Below are positions 37,001 to 44,871 of a stretch of DNA of 64,000 bases, in pieces. The translations under genes and the position numbers were made by a program. Origin of the DNA: Xiphophorus maculatus (lineage: Eukaryota; Chordata; Actinopteri; Cyprinodontiformes; Poeciliidae); NCBI RefSeq assembly GCF_002775205.1, contig NC_036447.1:2344501-2408500 (forward strand), given 5' to 3'. Under the pieces are notes generated by a model. That model saw nothing but the letters and a program-made list of their open reading frames with translations, was not told the origin of the DNA and ran no database searches. The first letter of the stretch is position 1, and each line of letters opens with the position of its first letter.

Positions 37001-37579
37001 GTCTAATCATGAATTTCACCCTGAGATCAAATTCTTGTTCTCTTGTCTTTGCTATTTTGAAGAGTTTCTAAGAAGGACAAATTCAGTTTTTCCAAACATT
37101 TTGTGTAATTTTATGCTACAACAATAAAATATGTATGTAGAATTGCTATATAAACTTACTAAAAACTGATTTTTCTTAGTGGTTTTATTGAATTATCAGT
37201 CATTATGTTTGTGATTTAGTAAAAGACGTAATTTCTGTGGAGGATTTCTCCAGAATTGAGCCGGTCTGAACTGAATCATCTGTTTTTTATCTCTCCGTCA
37301 GGATTATGTGTATCCAGACGCAAAGGACAGACAGTTTCTACGTTACTTTTATAAAGGCGCCAAGAAGAAGCAGTTCAACGTGGAAAAATACAACAAACTG
37401 AAGGATGAACTCGAACAGGTGACTTAGTTATTAAACTTAAGACTAACTATTTCTGAATTTAAGAGCCACAGTCACAGTTAAATGTTGTGATATGCTTTCA
37501 GGTGGAAGAGGACTTGAGACGTCTGAAATATCCCAACCAGCTTCAGCTTCCGCTGGAACAGATCCAGGCGAAGCCGTGA
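20485..37579 (+). CDS. mcub: Mitochondrial calcium uniporter dominant-negative subunit beta (MCUb)
   Basis: Eight exons join in frame into 336 residues, the same length as human MCUB: 20,485-20,598; 32,283-32,346; 32,753-32,920; 34,249-34,353; 35,345-35,505; 36,392-36,595; 37,302-37,418; 37,502-37,579. ATG at 20,485 is used; one two codons later (20,491) is also possible. A basic N-terminus suits mitochondrial import. Exons 3-4 make the matrix domain and exon 5 a coiled coil. Exon 6 holds both membrane helices around the selectivity loop W-D-V-M-E-P (Asp246, Glu249). Trp237 and Val242 replace the Arg and Glu of MCU and identify the paralogue. MCUb joins MCU in the inner-membrane channel and lowers calcium uptake. 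Intron 6 begins GC, not GT. An 11.7 kb first intron is full of transposons. The gene lies just upstream of a DNase II gene and near casp6. Confidence 0.95.
21494..21550 (-). mobile_element. RTE/Rex3-like LINE 3' tail fragment
   Basis: On the minus strand the segment ends GAAAATGGATGGATAAAA after CACTAGGGACAAGGGTG, the usual 3' end of fish RTE-type LINEs with ATGG-repeat tails. Only the last 55 bases remain. Confidence 0.55.
23290..23385. repeat. Nested palindromes of AAGCTTAA type
   Basis: Several overlapping inverted repeats built on TTAAGCTTTTAAAGCTTAA sit inside a larger inverted pair (CTTCATGCTTTAAAAG against CTTAAAAGCATAAAG). The whole 95 bases could extrude as a cruciform. It lies in mcub intron 1 and no transposon family was recognised. 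Confidence 0.75.
25110..25690. mobile_element. Foldback-family relative with a 21-base tandem repeat
   Basis: TTTACCCAGAATGCCCTGAG at 25,370 and the neighbouring words match the left arm of the element at 13,800. At 25,557-25,672 the unit GGACTGGAGTTGGATTGAAGC repeats about five times with drift. Translated on the minus strand the repeat gives a chance Phe-Asn-Pro-Thr-Pro-Val periodicity, which is not taken as a protein. Confidence 0.6.
26096..26676. mobile_element. hAT-like MITE, family C
   Basis: The left end is CACTGCAAAAAAAG and the right end is GAGATTTTGTGTTTTTGCAGTG, inverted relative to each other. The interior shares CTGCCTACAACCCCCAGAATGC and GAGTTCAGTGAAATTATT-type blocks with 33,090-34,100 and with fragments at 2,290, 3,020 and 35,930. 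It is non-coding. Confidence 0.65.
27280..27516. repeat. Degenerate TAGC/TAGA/TTAG repeat, left flank of the LINE
   Basis: About 240 bases are made almost only of four-base words such as CTAG, TAGA, TAGT and TTAT. The same composition resumes at 28,960-29,035 on the other side of the LINE, so the LINE landed in, or grew next to, a low-complexity block. Confidence 0.7.
27517..27546. repeat. 30-base perfect palindrome at the LINE 5' boundary
   Basis: The arm ATAGACAAGCAAATA is followed immediately by its exact complement, with no loop. It sits at the junction where recognisable LINE coding sequence begins. Confidence 0.85.
27546..28955 (+). mobile_element. 5'-truncated non-LTR retrotransposon (LINE) with reverse transcriptase
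   Basis: Most of a reverse-transcriptase region is readable in one frame, broken only by a TAG at 27,859-27,861: residues N-Y-R-P-I-A-L (27,696-27,716), then [11 protein letters not shown] (27,894-27,926), [10 protein letters not shown] (28,067-28,096) and the catalytic Y-V-D-D (28,194-28,205). The frame ends at 28,867. The 3' end reads GAAATAAAGATTAATTGATT with a GATT-repeat tail, as in CR1/Rex-like LINEs. The endonuclease half is missing, so this is a dead-on-arrival copy, but it is young by the standard of its neighbours since 333 codons stay open. Its clade cannot be fixed by eye. It lies in mcub intron 1, same strand as the gene. Confidence 0.88.
29047..29110. repeat. (TA)n microsatellite
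   Basis: An uninterrupted TA run of about 64 bases in mcub intron 1. Confidence 0.95.
30030..30460. mobile_element. Foldback-family relative, single arm
   Basis: ATTTACCCAGAATGCCTTGC (30,272-30,291), CATATGCATTCAAATC and AACCGAACCCAGACCGAAG follow the order seen in the left arm at 13,800-14,040. The opposite arm is absent. Confidence 0.6.
30966..31028. repeat. (CA)n microsatellite preceded by CT run
   Basis: CT repeats run into about 60 bases of CA with one CG interruption, in mcub intron 1. Confidence 0.95.
31797..32265. mobile_element. TTAA-target MITE family A, long copy
   Basis: It contains the same ordered blocks as 19,560-20,040 and ends CAATACTGTCCCT followed by TTAA (32,256-32,259). 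The left end has decayed. It ends about 20 bases before mcub exon 2, so its tail lies against the splice acceptor tract. Confidence 0.65.
33090..34100. mobile_element. hAT-like MITE family C, long copy with about 45-base inverted ends
   Basis: ACACAAAATCTTACCAAGTA followed by TTTTTAGTCTAGTTTT at the left (33,101-33,136) is complementary to AAAACTAGACTAAAAATACT followed by TGGTAAGATTTTGTGT at the right (34,054-34,090). The interior includes two facing X-box-like words, GGTTACCTAGCAAC and GGTTGCCTAGCAAC, at 33,318-33,359. It fills most of mcub intron 3. Confidence 0.75.
35930..36260. mobile_element. hAT-like MITE family C fragment with two X-box-like motifs
   Basis: The word order AAATATCTGAAAT, TTGAAACCTTTCCTG, GCAGGTTGTTGCTAGGTAAC matches the family interior. 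GTTGCTAGGTAACC occurs twice (36,067 and 36,125). It is in mcub intron 5. Confidence 0.65.
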
Positions 37580-37721
37580 GAGACGCCGGGCTGGACAGAC
37601 TGTCAGAGACAAATGTTTGTTTTGATGATGATGATGCCATATTTTTACCTTAAAATCTATAAACCTGCATTATTAATGTTGATGCCATATTGTACCCCCA
37701 ACAAATTCACAAACATTGATA

Positions 37722-37727
37722 ATTAAA
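37722..37727 (+). terminator. mcub: Probable polyadenylation signal of mcub (ATTAAA)
   Basis: ATTAAA lies 143 bases after the stop codon and is followed by a T-rich stretch, as expected for a poly(A) site. There is no better candidate nearer. Confidence 0.55.
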
Positions 37728-38563
37728 GTTTGCATTTCAAACATTTTCAGGTTGTGTATTTTTATGTCCTTGTTAGCAGCATTTTTAATAAATGCTCAAC
37801 ATTCCTCTTTTTTATCAATTATTTTTCATTGTAGAGTTTTCATAAAATTAATTCTTCATTCTTCTAATATTCCAACTTTATTTTGGTAATATTAACTTTA
37901 TTCTCTGATTATTACAACTTTATTCTCATTTTATTGAGACATTATGCTGGTGATATAATTTTATTATTATTATTATTATGACTTCATTCTGGTGATCTTT
38001 TTCTGGCAATATAACTTTATTCTTGAGATGATTTTCTTTTTCTTAGCCTGGCTCTTTATCAGTCCTGGAGAGGGAGGAGATTTTGAACCTTGGTTGCTTA
38101 AAGTAGATTTAGGGTCATGGATGACCTTTGACATTGTGAATCCCAGGACTGACGACTGCAGAGTCGACGAGTCGGTAGAACGGGAAGCGTTGTGTCTCGG
38201 TCGGCGCCGCTGGTTTACCAACTTCTGTGGTTTGTTCCAGAGATTCTGCCGGCACGGATCTGTCCAAGCGGTCTTAAGCTGAAACGCACCGTCAGGTTGA
38301 TAGAAACATTTTATACAAGACATAAACAAAAGGTTCAGACATTTCAGGAACAAAACTTCAAGTCATAAGACTTCCATTACACAAAAATCAGTTTTACATC
38401 AGTTTCTGACCCGGTTTTACTAAAACGCAGCAGAACTTTGGCTCAGTACGGAAAGACAAAGTTCGTCCTGATTAGAAAGATTAAATAAAAAATCCTGTTT
38501 TCAGTCTTTTTGTGTACGTGGCTGTGAGCCCAGAAACAAACTGGGTCAGGGACGCAGGGGGGA

Positions 38564-38640
38564 ATAAAAGCAATGAGAGCCGAACTCGGGACCAGAGAGA
38601 AGACCGACGGAGCGCAGAAACCTCTGGGTCCTTTGTCACT
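38564..38640 (+). promoter_or_regulatory. Probable TATA-like promoter and 5' non-coding exon of the DNase II gene
   Basis: ATAAAAG at 38,564-38,570 resembles a TATA box. About 70 bases later the sequence reaches a strong donor (CT then GTAAGT at 38,641). A non-coding first exon of roughly 38,595-38,640 spliced to one of the TTTCAG acceptors in the tandem repeat would place the start codon seven bases into the next exon. This model is inferred from consensus sites alone. Confidence 0.5.
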
Positions 38641-38845
38641 GTAAGTCACTTCTAAAAATATTTTTAAAATTCAGCTGCTGTGAAAATAACAATTGTTCAG
38701 CCTGTGAAATATATATTGAGGAAATGGCATTAATCCAGGCATGAACTGTTTTAATCTGGACCTTACAGAATGACTGACGGAGGAAAATAACTCAAAGCAG
38801 AAAATACGTGAAAACGTTAAAAAGTTGCCTTTGAATAGTTGCAGT

Positions 38846-38982
38846 GCTGGAGCTTCCTGTGTGTTTCAGTGGGAGATGTGGAGCTTCTTGTGTGTTTCAG
38901 TGGGAGATGTGGAGCTTCTTGTGTGTTTCAGTGGGAGATGTGGAGCTTCCTGTGTGTTTCAGTGGGAGATGTGGAGCTTCTT
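38846..38982 (+). repeat. 31-base tandem repeat, about 4.4 copies, over the DNase II start codon
   Basis: Each full unit contains the acceptor-like GTGTTTCAG followed by TGGGAG and ATGTGGAGCTTC. Acceptor-type AGs end at 38,869, 38,900, 38,931 and 38,962; start codons lie at 38,876, 38,907, 38,938 and 38,969. Since 31 is not a multiple of three, only the first and last ATG share the frame of the gene. The last is taken as the start because it leads straight into the signal peptide. Confidence 0.92.
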
Positions 38983-41900
38983 GCTGGTTTTTGGGCTCCT
39001 CTGCTGGGGATCCCACGGATCAGTGACCTGCAAGGACGACAGCGATGCTGAAGTGGACTGGTGAGAAAATACCGAACATCAAATTGCAATAATTTGTTAC
39101 AAGCTGGACTGGAAACCGGCTAACAGCTCAGAATGAATCGCCATGGTAACAACATGATCATGAATTGACAATAAAACCAAATCTAAGTTGGATAAAGTCA
39201 ACTTCATTGTTTATAAAATTGTTTTTTTTTATTCTTCATCAGGTACATTTTATACAAGATGCCCTACAACGTTCCGACTCCCAATGAGCCCACCACTGGT
39301 ACCGAGTATTTCTACATGGACTCGAAGGGAAGGAACCTGGAGTTGAACAACATCAACAGCGCCAACAGCGCTCTGGGAAATACGCTGAGGCCTCTTTTCA
39401 GATCCATTAGAAACATGGTGCCGTCTGCTCTTCCATTTCCTACAATCCATTTACATACATGTTCCAGGGCTGAAACGATTAATCGTGATTAATTGATTGT
39501 TGAAATAATCTTCATTTAATGTAGTAATCGATTAATCGTTAGCTGGAGACTCAAGAAAAGGGTCATTACTGTCAAAACAAGACATTCAGAGCAGAAATTA
39601 AGACAAAACTGTACAAAGAATTTTCATGTTTTGCATTTAAGATTTAAAAATCTTCTTTGTACGTTTGTTTTACTCAGAACTCCGTACTGTGATACTGTGG
39701 TATTGTACATAAACAAATATTTTTTTTCTTATATAAAAAAGAAATTTACTTGTTTTTAAGCTTTTAATCTATTTTCAATACTGTATAAAATAACTTTAAG
39801 CAGTTAAATTAAAAATCTTCACAATTTTCCATTTTTTTTATTTGATTAATCTTCAGAATAATCGTTACTTGCTAGCTGCAGCCCTAACATGCTCTACAGT
39901 TCATAGTAATATTCTGTAGATCAGTGGATCAACGCCTCATAATTTTACTGCGGCCCGTTGGGCCTTTATCTGTCGAACCGCCAGATAAAGCTTTGCATGC
40001 TGCTGTGCCAGCTAAAGTTCACATGCCACCATTTTTTGGCCCGATTTTCCCTTTTCAGAACGTTCCGAGTTCTAAGACAGACATTTGATGATCGTAAGCG
40101 ATCATCCCGCGGCGCGTGGTGTGCCAAGACTGATTGAGTTGGATTTTATATTGTTTTTAAACATGTTCTACTCAGAACTCAAGCTACGTAGCTTTAGCTT
40201 CACCTGGTTAGCATATGTGAAAGAATGTCATTTTATTGCATTATAGGCAATAAAATGTATTTTTCTTATTCAAAAAAGGAATTAAACTGTTTATTTTAAT
40301 CTATTAATGCATTTCTAATATTAAATAAAAGATCTGCAGCATTTTTATTTGATTAATCATCAGAAGAGTCATGACGGAGCGGCCACGTCTCCCAACCAGC
40401 CTGGACTCCTGCCCTCTGAGTTCATGTTCGGTGCCTCAGTTAGTTATTAACAGTGTCTGAGCAGAAATGCTGCAGTCTGTAAACTCTGAACGATGAAGGT
40501 TGTGTTTGCAGGACGAGACCTTCGGGTTCATCAGCTACAGTGACCAGCCGCCAGGATGTGACGCCAAGCCAAATAGGTTTGGCCACAGCAAAGGTAGAGG
40601 AAGCATTTAATCGCTTTAATATTGATGGGCTATTGCCAATGTCTTTCCACACCTTTCAGCTCTGGAGAAGCTAACTGCTAACACAGAACTGCTAATTTTG
40701 ATGAAGAGCAGTTAGTTAATGCATCTGTTCAGGATGGCGGCTTCCTTTCCAAGTTTATTAGTATGTCACATTTCAGCAGCAACGCAGTTCAAAGTGCTTT
40801 ACAGCATTTATCGTATTGTTTATCATGTATTGTGGTAAATTTCTTTTGACTAAGAATTTTGATTTATTGTTGTCACAATAAATTCCAGTTGATATTTAAT
40901 CAGAATCAGCCTTTGTTGCCAGTGAACAGTGATGTTTGTTTCAGTACAGCCCGTTCAAAGAACAACAAAAACACAAACAATATAAAACATGAGCAGAGGG
41001 CGCCTGAGGCTGCAGCCATCATGGGAGGCGCTGTGCTTTCATTGGATGAGAATAACAACCTCAGGTTATCTATATTGTCAGGATTGTTATTTTTACTATT
41101 TTTTCTCCACTGTTTGCTCGATGAAAGGATCAATAAATATCAATAATTTGGAAGTTTGTTCCAGATTGCAGGAGCATAGAAGCTGAATGATGCTTCTCCA
41201 TCTTTGCATCTGGTTCTGGGGATGCAGAGCAGACAGAACCAGAACCAGAAAAGTCTATTTTCTCAGTGGAAGGACTTTAAAACTGGGTGATGTTTTCTAT
41301 CTTCCTGGTTTTAGTCAGAACGCCAGCAGCAGCGTTCTGGATCAGCTGCAGCTGGAGGATTGATTTTCTTAGGCTGTGAAGACTCTCCTGCAGATAAATG
41401 CCTGGATGAGTTTTTCTAGATCTGGCTGAGACATTAGTCCTTTAATCCTGTAAATGTCCTTCAGGTGATAAAAGGCCGACTTTGTAACTGTCTTTATGTG
41501 GCTTTGAAGGTTTGAGTCAGAGTTCATCACTACTCCCAGATTTCAGGTCATTCATACCAACTCCAAGGCCGAGTCTTCAGTCCTTCAAGAAATTAAATCC
41601 GTTTTTGCTTCATCTGTTTTTCTGAAACTGTTTATTTTCATATTTAAGTATTCCTGACCTTTGACCCATGTGATGTCAAACGTCACAGGACGGGTTTCAT
41701 TTCCCATTCTCTATGATAATGAAAGTCTTGTTTGTTTTTTCCTGCAGGACTCGTGATGGTGGACAGTACCAGTACAGGAGTCTGGATCTTGCACAGCACC
41801 CCTCAGTTCCCCTTCAGAAGGGAGCAGAACAACTTCTGGCCAACCAGCGGGAATAGAAACGCTCAAACATTTATCTGTGTGACGTTCAACTACAACCAGT

Positions 41901-43098
41901 TCACTACGATAGGTTTGAGTTCAGACAGTATACTGTAGGATTTACTACTGATGAATTATTTCTAATTACACGTTGTTTGATGTTTGCAGGAACACATCTG
42001 AAGTACATCAATGCGTTTCCATTTGAACATTATATCCCAGACGATTTTCACGAGGAACTAAAAAATGTCGTGAAATGGACAGAAGGCTCTCCGTACAGAC
42101 CTGATAAGGTTGAGGTCTCAATGCTGACATCCAAAGGGAACCAAGGCTTTCAAATCTTTGCTAAACAAGCCCATAACAATGAAGAGGGTAAGAGTCGTCC
42201 TCTCCTGATTGTTCTTTAATATTCTCCATTTAAAACTCCAACAGAACCAGAACCTGTCGCTAAACCAGGAGAGGATGTTCAGTCTGTTTATTGACTAAAT
42301 AATCTGAGAACTTTTATCAAATAGGTTATGAGAAGATGTCCTGAACGCATCACAGATTTTCATTGGTTTATTTATTCTATTCGTATAGATTTAAGTAAGT
42401 CAGTGTTTCAGCTGTTTTGCAGTCTCGTGGAAGTTTGTTCCAGATTTGAGAACAAACATGTCCATATGTGGGATATGTATGCTGTGTATGTGTATGTGTT
42501 GCATACACATACACAGCAAAGTATGTGTATGTGTATGCAACACATACTTTCCTACAGAAGTGTTTGAACGCATAGGATCAAGGTTGCAGATCTCTGTATG
42601 GTTGTTTTTGTCTGATTTCTGTTCACATCTACACAACAAACTCATCAAAGAGGGAAACCGACTTAAATGGACCCCAACAAGCTGCCTCTTCTTCTTCCAG
42701 TTGGAGATCTCTACCGAAGCATTGCCAACAACATCAAGAGCGACATCTACGCCCAGACATGGCGCTGCCCGGACGACCAGTCCAAATCCTACTGTCCCAG
42801 TCCTTGGTCAGTCATCAATGTCGAAGGCCTAAGAGTGGGTAACCAGAAGACGTGGAACCCTAACGTGGACCATTCCAAGTGGTGCGTAGCTAAGGATCAG
42901 AACAAACACTGGACCTGCATCGCCGACATGAACAGGGCCGTATCTCAGTTCAAGCGGTTCGGCGGGGCGCTCTGCATCCACCTCGAGTGGGTCCAACGTC
43001 ACTTTCTGAGATTTGTTAACCATCCTCAGCCCTGTCTGAAACGTCGCCTAGTTTGTGATCCAAACTCTGATGGAGACAATCTTCAGATTATCGGTTAG
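38969..43098 (+). CDS. dnase2: Deoxyribonuclease II family acid endonuclease
   Basis: Six exons join in frame into 369 residues: 38,969-39,060; 39,243-39,417; 40,512-40,593; 41,748-41,912; 41,990-42,187; 42,701-43,098. A hydrophobic leader (residues 1 to about 17, rich in L, F, W) should direct it to the secretory path and the lysosome, where DNase II cuts DNA at acid pH without metal. Both H-x-K motifs of the fold are present: His114-Ser-Lys116 and His295-Ser-Lys297 in D-H-S-K-W-C; the second is the catalytic histidine. W-Y-I-L-Y-K near the N-terminus and G-V-W-I-L-H-S are family hallmarks. The C-terminus runs beyond the human enzymes after the last conserved Cys-Pro region. Whether it is dnase2, dnase2b or a fish-only branch (some are named plancitoxin-like) is unresolved, so the symbol is tentative. 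Human 4q25 has no DNase II gene between MCUB and CASP6. Confidence 0.9.
39465..39886. mobile_element. hAT MITE in DNase II intron 2
   Basis: It starts CAGGGCTGAAACGATTAATC and ends GCTAGCTGCAGCCCTA, inverted ends of the common fish family that begins CAGGGCTGCAAC. The flanks ACATGTTC (39,457-39,464) and ACATGCTC (39,887-39,894) differ at one base, an aged 8-base duplication. The interior is AT-rich and non-coding. Confidence 0.82.
41140..41560 (-). mobile_element. L2-type LINE 3' fragment, minus orientation
   Basis: The reverse complement gives the same decayed coding tail and AGCAGCATTC... words as 8,760-8,860, and further along the block GACTAATGTCTCAGC...AGATCTAGAAAAACTCATCC seen at 8,428-8,460. 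It lies in DNase II intron 3, against the gene's direction. Confidence 0.65.
42481..42550. repeat. Inverted repeats of GTATGTGTATG type
   Basis: Alternating purine-pyrimidine words (GTGTATGTGTATGTGTTGCA and its complement TGCAACACATAC) fold on themselves twice. It lies in DNase II intron 5. Confidence 0.7.
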
Positions 43099-43181
43099 AT
43101 CGGCAGAGTCCACATCGATCGCATCAGATCAATGCTTTGTAGACTTAAGCCTTTCGATCAGAAAAGTGGAGATAATTCCAG

Positions 43182-43203
43182 AATAAATTACTGTTACAAT
43201 AAA
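43182..43203 (+). terminator. Two polyadenylation signals of the DNase II gene
   Basis: AATAAA occurs at 43,182-43,187 and 43,198-43,203, about 85 and 100 bases after the stop codon. A T-rich stretch with GTTG words follows. Confidence 0.7.
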
Positions 43204-43743
43204 ATGCATGTTTCTTCCTGGTTGTTTGAAAAATTACATTTCAATGAAGAAATCATTAAACCTGATTTTTAAGAAGCTGTTGCTCTGATGTAAACTTCTG
43301 AGTAATAAATCACTCAAAGCTCCATGTTTATCTCTGCCTTTATTCCTGTCCTGATCTTCTTGATCTTTAACTCCAGAGGTCAAGAAAAGTTAGAAACACT
43401 TTTTGTATCAATGTTAATTTTTGCAAAAATAAGAAACACATTTTTTCCATAAAACTGGATTTAGCACCTTTTCCTACATTACAAATTCAGAATAAATTAC
43501 AAAACATTTTTATAGTGATAAAAATGTTTTTATTTTTTCACAGCTCATAAACACAGAAATACATGATAAGAAAGTTCAAAGTGATTTAATTCCCTTGTAC
43601 AGCTTTAAGAAACAGAAACATTTTCAGGTTTTCATATTAGCGTTTGTTGGCAGTTTGAGTGCAAATCTGCATTGAGAGATGAACCAAGAACTGGATAAGA
43701 CAACAACATGGATTCCCTTTATTGTCTTTACGCAGTGAGCTTT

Positions 43744-44570
43744 AAAGATGACCTATTATGCTTCCTTGAACACGTTAGGGTAGACTTATGGCCTATACAA
43801 AACATGTTTTGCACAAAATCATTCTTAGATAAGGACATTGTATTTTAGTTTGGGCTGTTTTAGGGGGACATTACTTTAAATCCAAACAAGCTGCTGTTGG
43901 CCACGCCCCCCAACTCAACGTTTACACTCACATGAGAAAATGGCTGCAAACGGATGCAAAATTATATAACTGCACACCTTTGAAAAGCAGAAGTAGAGCC
44001 TGATGCACATCCAACAAGAATGCACCAAGTGGTTTCTGGATGGTAAGTCAACAACGAAACTCTTACCTTTTCCAGCAGCCATTGTACAGCGCATACAGCG
44101 GTAAAACCAGCTGCTCAAATGTACTGGAGCTCGGCTCGGGTTGCTAGGTAACGGGCGGAATTCTGCTGGGGTTGCTAGGTGACGGGTGGAATTCTGCTGG
44201 GGTTGCTAGGTGACGGGCGGAATTCTGCTGGGGTTGCTAGGTGACGGGTGGAATTCTGCTGGGGTTGCTAGGTAACGGGTGGAATTCTGCTGGCGTTGCT
44301 AGGTGACGGGCGGAATTCTGCTGGGGTTGCTAGGTGACGGGTGGAATTCTGCTGGGGTTGCTAGGTAACGGGCGGAATTCTGCTGGGGTTGCTAGGTGAC
44401 GGGCAGTGCCTGCTAATTTGAGATGTCACATTCACAAAAAACATCAATTTATTGCCAAAACTGACTGAGTGTTTTTAGGCTTTGGCTGTTTTTAGAAGCA
44501 GTAGAAACCCAAATGGTCGTATAAAAATGTGCAAAAAGTGAATTTTGCACGATGGGTCCAGTAGGATCAA
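43744..44570. mobile_element. TTAA-type MITE enlarged by an internal minisatellite
   Basis: The left end reads TTTAAAGATGACCTATTATG, a start seen in a common fish MITE. The expected right end is recognisable only as a decayed form near TTTTGCACGATGGGTCC (44,545-44,561). The 31-base minisatellite at 44,138-44,405 sits inside it. It separates the convergent DNase II and casp6 genes. Confidence 0.55.
44138..44405. repeat. 31-base minisatellite, about 8.6 copies, one X-box-like motif per unit
   Basis: The unit is GGTTGCTAGGTGACGGGCGG followed by AATTCTGCTGG. Copies alternate between GTTGCTAGGTAAC and GTTGCTAGGTGAC and between GGGCGG and GGGTGG. The first is an imperfect palindrome close to the RFX X-box. 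Copies are nearly identical, so the expansion is recent. Confidence 0.95.
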
Positions 44571-44871
44571 TGGTGCCTCTGAGGAAATACCTGAGACTAG
44601 AAAACCCCTGAAACATTTCTGAATGTTATGCTGCTACTCACCAAACAAGATCAATTACAAAAAAATTTAAAGACTAAGATTAAAAACTTCCTGATAGGTT
44701 CAACTTTATCAGATACAGTGATTTATGAGCAGAAGGCTTCTCTGTGCAAATTATCTGCCAGGAATGTTTTCAACATATAAAAAGAAACAAAACAACTAGA
44801 TCTTTTTCTCATCTTTGTGGAGTGGATCAGCCGTACCAGCTGAGATTTAAACCAACCAATCGAACCGTTGA

